In this document: in pieces, positions 1 through 6,376 of the stretch
Layout of the letters: every line of letters starts with the position of its first letter
Position numbering within the stretch: position 1 is the stretch's first letter
DNA from: DATLBY01 sp035526665
Lineage (GTDB): Bacteria > Acidobacteriota > Terriglobia > Bryobacterales > Bryobacteraceae
DNA: 6,852 nt
NCBI GenBank assembly: GCA_035526665.1
Contig: DATLBY010000256.1
Coordinates: 1-6,852, forward strand
Direction of reading: 5' to 3'
Program-made: the position numbers and the translations under genes
The notes under the pieces: model-generated
Databases searched by the model: none
What the model was told of the DNA's origin: nothing
What the model saw: only the letters and a program-made list of their open reading frames with translations

Positions 1-2025
1 GTGCGCGGCATCATGAAATCCGGAGGGCTCACCACTGCCTTCGGCGGCAACCTCGCCATTATGGACATTTATGCCGCGCAGCTCGTCTTTGGCCGCGGAC
101 GCATCTTCGACCGTATCGACATCGGTGTCCGCGACGGAGTCCGGGTCGATGAAGCGCAGGCCAAGCTGCAAAAGATTCTAGGTCCCAGCTTTCAGGTGGA
201 TGCTCCCGGAGCTCGCGGCCAGCAGTTTGAATCGATGACGCGCGTCTATGCCACCACCGCCAATATCACCAGTCTGTTTGCCCTGTATATCGGGATGTTT
301 ATCATCTTCAACACCTTCTCGATCGCAGTGGCGCAGCGGCGTTCCGAGATCGGTATTCTGCGCGCGCTGGGCGCTTCACGCCGCCAGATCCGCGCACTCT
401 TTCTGACGGAGAGCGCCATCGCCGGCTTGCTGGGGTCGCTGGTGGGAATCGGTTTCGGCATTTTGATTGCACGCGGAATGGCCGGCTACATCGGGGGCTT
501 TCTGGGTGAAATCTACGGAGTGGCACAAAAAGCTGACGAGATCTCCGCCAGTCCCAAGCTGCTGCTGACCGCCTTGGCGGTGGGCGTGCTCACCAGCGTG
601 ATGGCAGCGTTCTTTCCAGCCCGCAACGCCGCGCGCGTGGATCCGGTGCAAGCCCTCCAGAAGGGAAAATACCAGGTCCCCACGCCCGGCGAGAACCGTG
701 TCCGGCGCGTTCTCGCGCTTCTTGTGGTGATCAGCGCGGTCTTCTGTCTCTTTTCCGGAGGAGTGGCGTTCTACATCGGCTATCTGTTGGCGGTAACCGC
801 CGCGGTGCTGGTGGCGCCCAGTGCGTCGCTATGGCTGGCGAAGGGATTGCGGCCGCTCTGGAAGAAGCTCTTGCCGGTGGAGGGAACGCTCGCTGCCGAC
901 AGTTTGATTCAAGCTCCCCGCCGGACCTCCGGGGCCGTCGCCGCGCTCATGCTTTCACTGGCGCTCGTCATCTCGCTCGGCGGGCTCGCCCGGGCCAGTT
1001 ATGTGTCGATTCAAAGGTGGCTGGACACCGCGCTCAATCCCGATCTGTTCATCACCCCGTCGGAGAGCATCACGCGCCGCACGTTCCGCTTTCCCGGATC
1101 CTTCTCGGGCGAACTTCGTGCCATTCCCGGCGTTGTGGAGGTGCAGTCCGTCCACTCCGCGCGCATCCTGGTGCGGAACACGCCCATCATGATGGTGGCC
1201 GTCGAAATTGCGAGCGTCGGAAAACGCGCCACCCTGCCGCCGCTGGCCGGTAACAAAGAGGAGATGTACCGGCGCGCCGCCAACGGCGAAGGCGTCATTG
1301 CATCGGATAATTTCGCGGTGCTTCGCGGCTACAAGCTGGGCGACATCATTGATATTCCAGCTCCCGACGGGCTCCTCCGTCTCCCCATTCTCGGCATCGT
1401 CACCGACTACTCCGATCAGCAGGGCAGCATCCTGATCGATCTTGCCGTATACCGCCGCCATTGGAAGGACGACACCATCAACGTTTTCCGCGTCTATGTG
1501 GATAAGGGGGAAACGGCACAGGTGAAGGAACGCATCCTGAACCGTTTCAGCGGCCAGCGGCGCCTGTTTGTGCTCACCAATACCGAACTGCGAGCCTACA
1601 TTCTGCGCCTAACGGATCAGTGGTTCGGCCTCACTTATGTCCAGATTGCGGTAGCGGTCCTGGTTGCCATCCTGGGAATCGTCAATACTCTCACCGTTTC
1701 GATTACCGACCGGCGGCGCGAGCTCGGTGTGCTGCAAGCCGTCGGCGGTCTGCGAAATCAGATCCGGCGGACCATCTGGATGGAGGCGGCCAGCATCGGA
1801 ATCATCGGCCTCATCCTCGGGCTCGCGCTCGGCGCCATCCAGCTCTACTACAGCCTGGAAGTCTCCGCGCGCGATCTCGCGGGACTGCGTCTCACTTACG
1901 AGTACCCGTTTACAATCGCGCTAGCTCTGCTGCCTGTGATCCTGGCGGCTGCCCTGATTTCCGCCATCGGCCCGGCCGAATCGGCGGTTCGCGGGTCACT
2001 GGTGGAGGCTCTCGAATATGAATAG
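1..2025 (+). CDS. ABC transporter permease, MacB/LolC/FtsX type, two FtsX domains (5' partial)
   Basis: Inner-membrane permease of a type VII (MacB/LolCDE-like) ABC system, which moves lipids, lipoproteins or other substrates out of the membrane using a separate ATPase. The visible 674 residues contain two FtsX units. The first has membrane segments near residues 91-110, 139-158 and 188-206; the second near 547-567, 598-616 and 636-656. Further hydrophobic segments at about 236-275 and 311-330 join them, and a periplasmic domain lies at about 335-545. Each unit carries the family's cytoplasmic motif: RRSEIGILRALGASRRQI at 113-130 and RRRELGVLQAVGGLRNQI at 571-588. The GTG at base 1 is unlikely to be the true start: the reading begins inside a MacB-like periplasmic domain, so the first membrane helix and part of that domain lie upstream. 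The family is usually about 800-850 residues. It overlaps the next gene by 8 bases. Substrate unknown. Confidence 0.9.
   Translation: MRGIMKSGGLTTAFGGNLAIMDIYAAQLVFGRGRIFDRIDIGVRDGVRVDEAQAKLQKILGPSFQVDAPGARGQQFESMTRVYATTANITSLFALYIGMFIIFNTFSIAVAQRRSEIGILRALGASRRQIRALFLTESAIAGLLGSLVGIGFGILIARGMAGYIGGFLGEIYGVAQKADEISASPKLLLTALAVGVLTSVMAAFFPARNAARVDPVQALQKGKYQVPTPGENRVRRVLALLVVISAVFCLFSGGVAFYIGYLLAVTAAVLVAPSASLWLAKGLRPLWKKLLPVEGTLAADSLIQAPRRTSGAVAALMLSLALVISLGGLARASYVSIQRWLDTALNPDLFITPSESITRRTFRFPGSFSGELRAIPGVVEVQSVHSARILVRNTPIMMVAVEIASVGKRATLPPLAGNKEEMYRRAANGEGVIASDNFAVLRGYKLGDIIDIPAPDGLLRLPILGIVTDYSDQQGSILIDLAVYRRHWKDDTINVFRVYVDKGETAQVKERILNRFSGQRRLFVLTNTELRAYILRLTDQWFGLTYVQIAVAVLVAILGIVNTLTVSITDRRRELGVLQAVGGLRNQIRRTIWMEAASIGIIGLILGLALGAIQLYYSLEVSARDLAGLRLTYEYPFTIALALLPVILAAALISAIGPAESAVRGSLVEALEYE
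2004..2008 (+). promoter_or_regulatory. Shine-Dalgarno for the LolA-like gene
   Basis: A GGAGG sequence lies inside the last codons of the permease gene, 9 bases before the ATG at 2018. It supports that ATG as the start and shows that translation of the carrier gene begins within the end of the permease reading frame. Confidence 0.7.
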
Positions 2026-2770
2026 AGTTTTACTCGTCCATCTTTGTCTTTCCTCCTTGGCTTTGGCCCAGGATGCGCGGCAGATCATGTCGGAAGTGCA
2101 GTCCCGGTCGCAGTCCAAGTCGCAGCACTACGAGGGGACTCTCACTGTAACCGATTCCCGCAAACGTATTGCGGAAAAGCGCTGGGAATATAACCGCCTC
2201 GGCTCACACGGCGATAGCAAGGCCATGCTGCGGTTTACCGCTCCCTCCGAGGTCAAGGGTGTGGCCCTGCTGATCCTCAATCATCCAGATCGCGCCTCCG
2301 ATCAGTGGATGTGGATCCCCGCCAATGCGCGCGAGCGCCGGATCGCGCTGCAGGACCGCTCCACGCGTTTTTTCGGAACAGACTTCAGTTTCGAGGATCT
2401 GGAAGAGCGAGACGTGGACCAGTACGATTACAAGCTTCTCGGCGAGGATCCGGTGGATGGCGCCGCCTGCTGGAAAATTGAGTCGCGGCCCAAACAGGGT
2501 AAGTCGTCGCAATACACCTCCTCCCTCCTCTGGGTGCGCAAAGACAACTACGCGATTGCTAGAGTGGAGAGCTACAGCAAGGAAAAAATCGTGCGCCGGC
2601 TCCAGTATTCCGATATCCAGAAGGTGCAGGGCGTCTGGAGCGCCCGCAAGCTGGAAATGTTCGATGTGGGCCGCAATAGCCGCACCACGATGATCCTCGA
2701 CAAATTGCAGTACAACGTGCCACTGAAGGAAGAGGACTTCACGCTGCAGGCTCTACGACGCCAGTCATGA
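2018..2770 (+). CDS. Outer membrane lipoprotein-sorting protein (LolA-like periplasmic carrier)
   Basis: Predicted periplasmic protein of 250 residues in the LolA-like outer-membrane lipoprotein-sorting family (the PF17131 type, not canonical LolA). An N-terminal Sec signal peptide (about 1-17) ends with a likely cut at ALA|QD. The mature part shows the family core: GVALLIL at 81-87, DQWMWIP at 95-101, RRI at 107-109, then FFGTDFSFEDLEERD at 118-132 and YDYKLLGE at 136-143. Family members fold as an open beta-half-barrel that shields acyl chains and are often encoded next to MMPL/RND or MacB-like transporters. Here the gene overlaps the permease gene by 8 bases and the barrel gene by 4 (ATGA), implying one transcript and a shared task. 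The inferred role is to carry a lipid or lipoprotein from the inner-membrane permease to the outer membrane. The cargo is not determinable from sequence. Confidence 0.85.
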   Translation: MNRVLLVHLCLSSLALAQDARQIMSEVQSRSQSKSQHYEGTLTVTDSRKRIAEKRWEYNRLGSHGDSKAMLRFTAPSEVKGVALLILNHPDRASDQWMWIPANARERRIALQDRSTRFFGTDFSFEDLEERDVDQYDYKLLGEDPVDGAACWKIESRPKQGKSSQYTSSLLWVRKDNYAIARVESYSKEKIVRRLQYSDIQKVQGVWSARKLEMFDVGRNSRTTMILDKLQYNVPLKEEDFTLQALRRQS

Positions 2771-3987
2771 GGCGAGGGCTGATTTGTCTTGTATTCGCGA
2801 GCGCTTCTTTGGCGCAGGACTTTGCGCAGCGCGGATTTCTGGATACGCGTCTGGTGCTTTACCCGCAAAAATCGGCCGACGATAAAGGACGCGTGGTGGC
2901 GGAGTCCTGGTTGCGCTACGAGGCCTCCCGCCTGCTGCTCCCTGGTCTGCGCCTGCATGGCGCACTCGATGCCCGTACCGACTCGCACCGCCAGGTCGAA
3001 CGCGAGCCGCACATCGACTTTACAGACCGGACGCTGCGCCGCCCCGCACTTTCGGTGCGCCGGCTCAGCCTCGTTTACAATCGCGGGAAAGTCACGGCGG
3101 AAGCGGGAAAACAGTTGATCCGCTGGGGCAAGGCCGACGTTCTCAATCCTACTGATCGCTTCGCCCCGCGCGACTTTCTGAGTGTCGTGGATAACGACTT
3201 TCTGCCGGTGACCGCGGCCCGCGTGACCTATGAATCGGGGGCGAACACCATCGAGGCCGTCTGGCAGCCGCTGTTTACTCCCAGCCGGACCCCCCTGTTG
3301 AATCAGCGGTGGACTGTTCTGCCGCCGGAGGCGGCCGGAATTGCACTGCGGGATGGAGGCTCCCGTTATCCCGAAGGGTCGCAGTTCGGTGTGCGCCTCG
3401 GCCACATCGGAAAACGCTACGAAGGATCTGTTTCGTTTTTCGACGGCTTCAATCATCTTCCACTGCTGGATGGCCGTTTCGATCCTTCGTCCAGATCCGT
3501 GCAGGTCCAGCGCTTCTATCCCACGCTGCGTATGTTTGGCGCCGACACCGCGGTGCCTCTGCATTGGTTCACGGTCAAGGGCGAGGCTGCCTGGTTTACT
3601 ACCCGGACTGCGCAGGCCGACGAATATCTGCTTTACGTCATTCAGCTGGAGCGTCAATCGGGCGAGTGGTCCTTCGTCGGAGGATATGCCGGACAGGCGG
3701 TCACCGACCAGCGCTCGCGCATTGACTTCTCCCCCGATCGCGGCCTTACGCGCGCCTTCCTGGGGAGAGCGAGTTATACGATTGATGCGAGCCGCAGCGT
3801 TGCCGTCGACACCGCCATTCGACAGAACGGCGGGGGTGTCTGGCTGCGATTTGAATATTCTCAACTGCTTGGACAACACTGGCGCGCCACCACGGGCTTC
3901 ACGCTCATTCGGGGCGAGCCGGACGACTTTCTGGGACAATACCGCCGTAACTCTCACGCCATATTGGCGCTACGCTACAGCCTGTAA
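2767..3987 (+). CDS. Predicted outer-membrane beta-barrel protein (DUF1302-like)
   Basis: A 406-residue exported protein, probably an outer-membrane barrel. A signal peptide at about 1-17 ends in SLA|QD, the same cut-site style as the preceding carrier. The mature protein has no helical membrane segment. It is made of alternating polar/hydrophobic strands with aromatic residues, such as RLHGALDAR at 62-70, GSVSFFDGF at 220-228 and HAILALRYSL at 397-406. The most telling stretch is KQLIRWGKADVLNPTDRF at 115-132, followed by PRD at 134-136; this resembles the 'WG..D.lNP.D' signature of DUF1302/alginate-export-like barrels often found beside LolA-like and RND/ABC transporter genes. The ATG overlaps the upstream stop (ATGA) and has no clear ribosome site, so it is probably translated by coupling. 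The last residue is Leu rather than the usual Phe, a mild oddity. Proposed role: outer-membrane exit or docking site for the same pathway. The family assignment is tentative. Confidence 0.65.
   Translation: MRRGLICLVFASASLAQDFAQRGFLDTRLVLYPQKSADDKGRVVAESWLRYEASRLLLPGLRLHGALDARTDSHRQVEREPHIDFTDRTLRRPALSVRRLSLVYNRGKVTAEAGKQLIRWGKADVLNPTDRFAPRDFLSVVDNDFLPVTAARVTYESGANTIEAVWQPLFTPSRTPLLNQRWTVLPPEAAGIALRDGGSRYPEGSQFGVRLGHIGKRYEGSVSFFDGFNHLPLLDGRFDPSSRSVQVQRFYPTLRMFGADTAVPLHWFTVKGEAAWFTTRTAQADEYLLYVIQLERQSGEWSFVGGYAGQAVTDQRSRIDFSPDRGLTRAFLGRASYTIDASRSVAVDTAIRQNGGGVWLRFEYSQLLGQHWRATTGFTLIRGEPDDFLGQYRRNSHAILALRYSL
3975..3987. other. Tail-to-tail overlap of two convergent operons
   Basis: The last four codons and stop of the barrel gene (+) and the last codons and TAG stop of flgM (-) share 13 bases. 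There is no intergenic space for a bidirectional terminator, and I see no convincing GC-rich hairpin with a T-run at the junction. Transcripts of the two operons are therefore expected to overlap in antisense unless Rho or internal signals stop them. Confidence 0.75.
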
Positions 3988-4250
3988 CTGAGTTCCATCT
4001 CCAGGCAACCATCCGCTAGATGTTCCGTGACAATGGCCGCGCCGACCTGAAGCGCCGGCACGCGATACGACTGTGACCTTACCGCCCTCTCCAGCCAGAC
4101 AACCTGCGTCCTCCCCGCGCCTACTCTCTCTACGATTCCGGCAAGCCACTGTTCTCTCGAATGACTCTCAAGGCCCGCGCCATTCAGTGCGAGGCGTCCC
4201 AAGCTGCTTTCATCGTTGTGCATCGTTGCAGCTCTTATCGGCAAGAGCAT
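3975..4250 (-). CDS. flgM: Anti-sigma-28 factor FlgM (negative regulator of flagellin synthesis)
   Basis: A 91-residue small protein that I identify as FlgM, which binds the flagellar sigma factor FliA (sigma-28) and blocks late flagellar genes until it is exported through the finished hook-basal body. The C-terminal half fits the FlgM pattern of helix, 'LR.AV.SG.Y.V', helix: WLERAVRSQSYRV at 52-64, then AAIVTEHL at 71-78. The N-terminal part is polar and low in structure, as in FlgM. Length is close to the usual 90-100 residues. It follows flgJ by 13 bases in the same direction, and flgM is a common neighbour of flgA/flgJ genes. The ATG at 4250 has only a weak GGTTGGG ahead of it; an in-frame ATG at 4223 would give 82 residues and keep the whole conserved part. 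The last codons overlap the end of the convergent barrel gene by 13 bases. Similarity is short, so confidence is moderate. Confidence 0.7.
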   Translation of the reverse strand: MLLPIRAATMHNDESSLGRLALNGAGLESHSREQWLAGIVERVGAGRTQVVWLERAVRSQSYRVPALQVGAAIVTEHLADGCLEMELSYRL

Positions 4251-4263
4251 CCCAACCGCACTA

Positions 4264-4575
4264 TTATTTGATCGGTTCGGGAGACGGCTTTTCCGATAGT
4301 CCCTGCAGGATAAGCTTGGCTAATCCCATGCCGCCGCCCGCTGCCAGTATTTGAGCAAACTGCTGATCCGCCATGTCTCGGATGGCTTCACTCGAGTTGT
4401 CTTCGCCTTCGGCTGGACTTCCCGACTCGCGGGCCGACCGCAGCATCTGGGCCAATAGCAGTGCTTCAAACTGAAGCGCTGCGTCTTTCATTTTCTTCGG
4501 CGTCTCTTTTCCCGCGCTCACGCCAGTATCCGGGGAGGCGAGCCCCCTGTTGCCTGGAATCGCCTGTGTACTCAT
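4264..4575 (-). CDS. flgJ: Flagellar rod-binding protein, FlgJ N-terminal type
   Basis: A 103-residue protein matching the rod-binding domain of FlgJ, which caps or scaffolds rod assembly in the periplasm. The domain spans about residues 30-93 with both hallmarks: AALQFEALLLAQML at 32-45, and MADQQFAQILA at 68-78 followed by GGGMGLAKLI at 80-89. The peptidoglycan-hydrolase domain that follows in enterobacterial FlgJ (about 313 residues) is absent; the frame ends in tandem stops TAA TAG. Single-domain versions are normal in many phyla, where a separate lytic enzyme opens the cell wall. I chose the ATG at 4575 because an AGAGG lies 7 bases ahead and the ATG shares one base with the flgI stop (TGATG). 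A TTG immediately before it (4578) is the alternative and adds one residue. Confidence 0.9.
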   Translation of the reverse strand: MSTQAIPGNRGLASPDTGVSAGKETPKKMKDAALQFEALLLAQMLRSARESGSPAEGEDNSSEAIRDMADQQFAQILAAGGGMGLAKLILQGLSEKPSPEPIK

Positions 4576-5693
4576 CAAAGAACCTCTATCTCGGCATCCA
4601 GGGCACCCGCCGCCCGCAGATTTTGCAAAATTGCAATCACGTCCCTGGGCGTTGAGCCGATGGCCATCAGAGCGCGCACCAGGTCCTCCACCGTCGCACC
4701 CGGCTTCAGCGAAACGTTGCGCGCCTTCTCCTCTTTCACCGTGACGCCGACAGTGGGAACCACTTTTGTGGAGCCTGCCGCCAGGGCGTTGGGCTGGGAC
4801 ACATCCAGCGTCGTCTCAATCTGCACCGTCAATCCGCCCTGCAGGATGGATACCGGAGCAATCTTGACGTCCTTTCCCATGGTGATCGTCCCGGTGCGCT
4901 CATTGATGATGATTTTGGCGGCGCGATCGGCCTCCACCAGCAGGCTTTCCATCTCCGATATGAACTCGACAGGCCGCCCCGCATAGCCGGAAGGCGTCTC
5001 CACGGTGACCAGCGCCGCGTTCTCGGCATGCGCCACGCCGGCTCCCCCAAATTGTTTGTTGATGGCTGACGCAATCCGTGCCGCGGTCGTGAAATCCGCC
5101 TGTCGCAATTGCAGATGGACCTTACTGCTGGGCGGAACAGACGGCGCCGCCCGCTCTACAATCCCGCCGGCCGGCACACGCCCCGTTGTCGGGTGGTTCA
5201 ACGTCTGTGTGTTCCCGCCGCCACCTGCGATAAATCCTCCGGTCACCACGGCGCCTTGTGCCGCCGCGTAAACATTTCCATCCGCCCCTTTTAGCGGGGT
5301 CAGCAGGAGCAATCCCCCTTGAAGATTCTTGGCATCGCCAATCGCCGCGGCCGTTACATCCACGCGCGTGCCGGGCTGGCCGAACGGCGGCAGCGTCGCC
5401 GTCACAATCACCGCCGCCGTGTTGCTGACCTGGATTGCTCCCGGCGAGACCGCCACGCCCATTCGCTCCAGTAGATTCGTCAAGCTCTGCGCCGCAAACA
5501 GTGTCTGACGCTTATCGCCTGTCCCCGCCAGGCCCACCACCAGCCCGTAGCCGATCAACTGGTTATCCCGGACTCCCTCGATGCTCGCCAGTTCCTTCAC
5601 CCGGGCCGCCCCCGAGGTGTTCCGCACCATCATCGATACCGCCAACAACGTTTGGATCAGCAAAGTAAGCCTCATGTGCGCCAAAATACCCAT
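4575..5693 (-). CDS. flgI: Flagellar P-ring protein FlgI
   Basis: Periplasmic P-ring subunit that forms the bushing around the flagellar rod at the peptidoglycan layer; FlgA assists its assembly. The 372 residues are the normal family length and collinear with known FlgI. A signal peptide covers about 1-29 with a likely cut at SGA|A, and the mature protein opens with the typical RVKELASIEGVRDNQLIGYG at 31-50 and GLAGTGD at 54-60. Further family blocks are QSLTNLLERMGV at 69-80, the glycine-rich GGFIAGGGGN at 152-161, RTGTITMGKDVKIAPVSI at 266-283 and the C-terminal STPRDVIAILQNLRAAGAL at 347-365. The protein contains no cysteine, so the stabilising disulfide of E. coli FlgI cannot form. The ATG at 5693 shares one base with the flgH stop (TGATG); a TTG just before it and an in-frame ATG at 5675, which would give a more usual signal peptide, are alternative starts. 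Confidence 0.97.
   Translation of the reverse strand: MGILAHMRLTLLIQTLLAVSMMVRNTSGAARVKELASIEGVRDNQLIGYGLVVGLAGTGDKRQTLFAAQSLTNLLERMGVAVSPGAIQVSNTAAVIVTATLPPFGQPGTRVDVTAAAIGDAKNLQGGLLLLTPLKGADGNVYAAAQGAVVTGGFIAGGGGNTQTLNHPTTGRVPAGGIVERAAPSVPPSSKVHLQLRQADFTTAARIASAINKQFGGAGVAHAENAALVTVETPSGYAGRPVEFISEMESLLVEADRAAKIIINERTGTITMGKDVKIAPVSILQGGLTVQIETTLDVSQPNALAAGSTKVVPTVGVTVKEEKARNVSLKPGATVEDLVRALMAIGSTPRDVIAILQNLRAAGALDAEIEVL
4583..4587 (-). promoter_or_regulatory. Shine-Dalgarno for flgJ
   Basis: On the minus strand AGAGG stands 7 bases ahead of the ATG at 4575, inside the last codons of flgI. This spacing favours the ATG over the adjacent TTG at 4578 as the start of flgJ. Confidence 0.6.
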
Positions 5694-6376
5694 CAAAACG
5701 GCAACAATCCGAGAAGAATGCGATATAAGAGGAACGGCCGCTTCACCGCGTCTCCCACAACGCCTCGTCCATCTACGCGAACCTCCAGGTTTCCCAGGCG
5801 GTCGGACCGTACCGTGTTCCCAAACGCAATATCGGCCGATCGGACGACGCCGCGGACCCGGACCACCTGAATCTCGGAATTGACCACGACATTCTTGACG
5901 CCTTCCACTACCAGATAGCCGTTCGGAAGCACGTCGGTGACCCGCGCCGTCAACGTCGTTGTCAGATTGTTCTCGCGGCTGGTCTCGCCTTGTCCTTGCA
6001 GTTGGTTTTCCCCCGAAGCCTGGGCCAGTTGCGAAAGGGGTCCGGCCGTCTTTGTGGGTCCAAGCAGTGCTCCCACCCCGTATTTGGCGCTGGACTTGCG
6101 GCTGCTGGCAGTCACGCCTTTCGAGAGCGCGGAAGCCCGGTCCGAGACCAGGATGGTCACCATGTCGTCGAGCTCGCTGGCGCGCAAATCGCGTGCGCTG
6201 TTTGCCAGCGTCGCGCCCTGCGTGTACAACGATCCTGGACTTGCCTTAAGTCTGTCTGCCTCGCTTTGGCGGTGATAAAGGGCATCGAAGGCGTATTCGT
6301 CGATAGCGGAAGCCGCGGAACTGTGATCCGCCCCCCAGGCGCACGAGGCCATAACCATTACCAACAGAATCTTCAT
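5693..6376 (-). CDS. flgH: Flagellar L-ring protein FlgH
   Basis: Outer-membrane L-ring subunit of the basal body, which sits above the FlgI P ring and lets the rod pass the outer membrane. The 227 residues match the usual length. Family blocks in order: ASELDDMVTILVSDRA at 66-81; GQGETSRENNLTTTLTARV at 128-146; DVLPNGYLVVEG at 148-159; VVVNSEIQ at 163-170; VRGVVRSADIAFGNTV at 174-189; and the C-terminal end in LLPF. The leader is short, MKILLVMVMASCAWGAD. Cys12 is followed by Ala-Trp as in the enterobacterial lipoprotein FlgH, but residue -3 is Met and only 11 residues precede it, so either a lipidated Cys12 or an ordinary cut after about residue 15-16 is possible. The start is well supported by AGGGAG 6 bases ahead and a 4-base ATGA overlap with flgA. 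Confidence 0.97.
   Translation of the reverse strand: MKILLVMVMASCAWGADHSSAASAIDEYAFDALYHRQSEADRLKASPGSLYTQGATLANSARDLRASELDDMVTILVSDRASALSKGVTASSRKSSAKYGVGALLGPTKTAGPLSQLAQASGENQLQGQGETSRENNLTTTLTARVTDVLPNGYLVVEGVKNVVVNSEIQVVRVRGVVRSADIAFGNTVRSDRLGNLEVRVDGRGVVGDAVKRPFLLYRILLGLLPF

Noticed and set aside
1..3. GTG at base 1 as the true start of the permease
   Set aside because: The protein begins in the middle of a MacB-like periplasmic domain without its first membrane helix, so the start lies upstream.
955..1461. A 168-codon minus-strand frame inside the permease gene
   Set aside because: It lies wholly within the clear FtsX-type coding sequence and its translation has no recognisable family features; it is explained by high GC content.
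2572..3957. A 461-codon open frame on the minus strand opposite the barrel gene
   Set aside because: It lies opposite two well-supported genes, is rich in Arg/Gln/Ala of the kind produced by antisense reading of GC-rich codons, and shows no domain, signal peptide or ribosome site that I can recognise.
4020..4075. Possible terminator hairpin in the GC-rich stretch with repeated GCGCC
   Set aside because: The GCGCC copies are direct rather than inverted repeats, no T-run follows, and the stretch is inside flgM.
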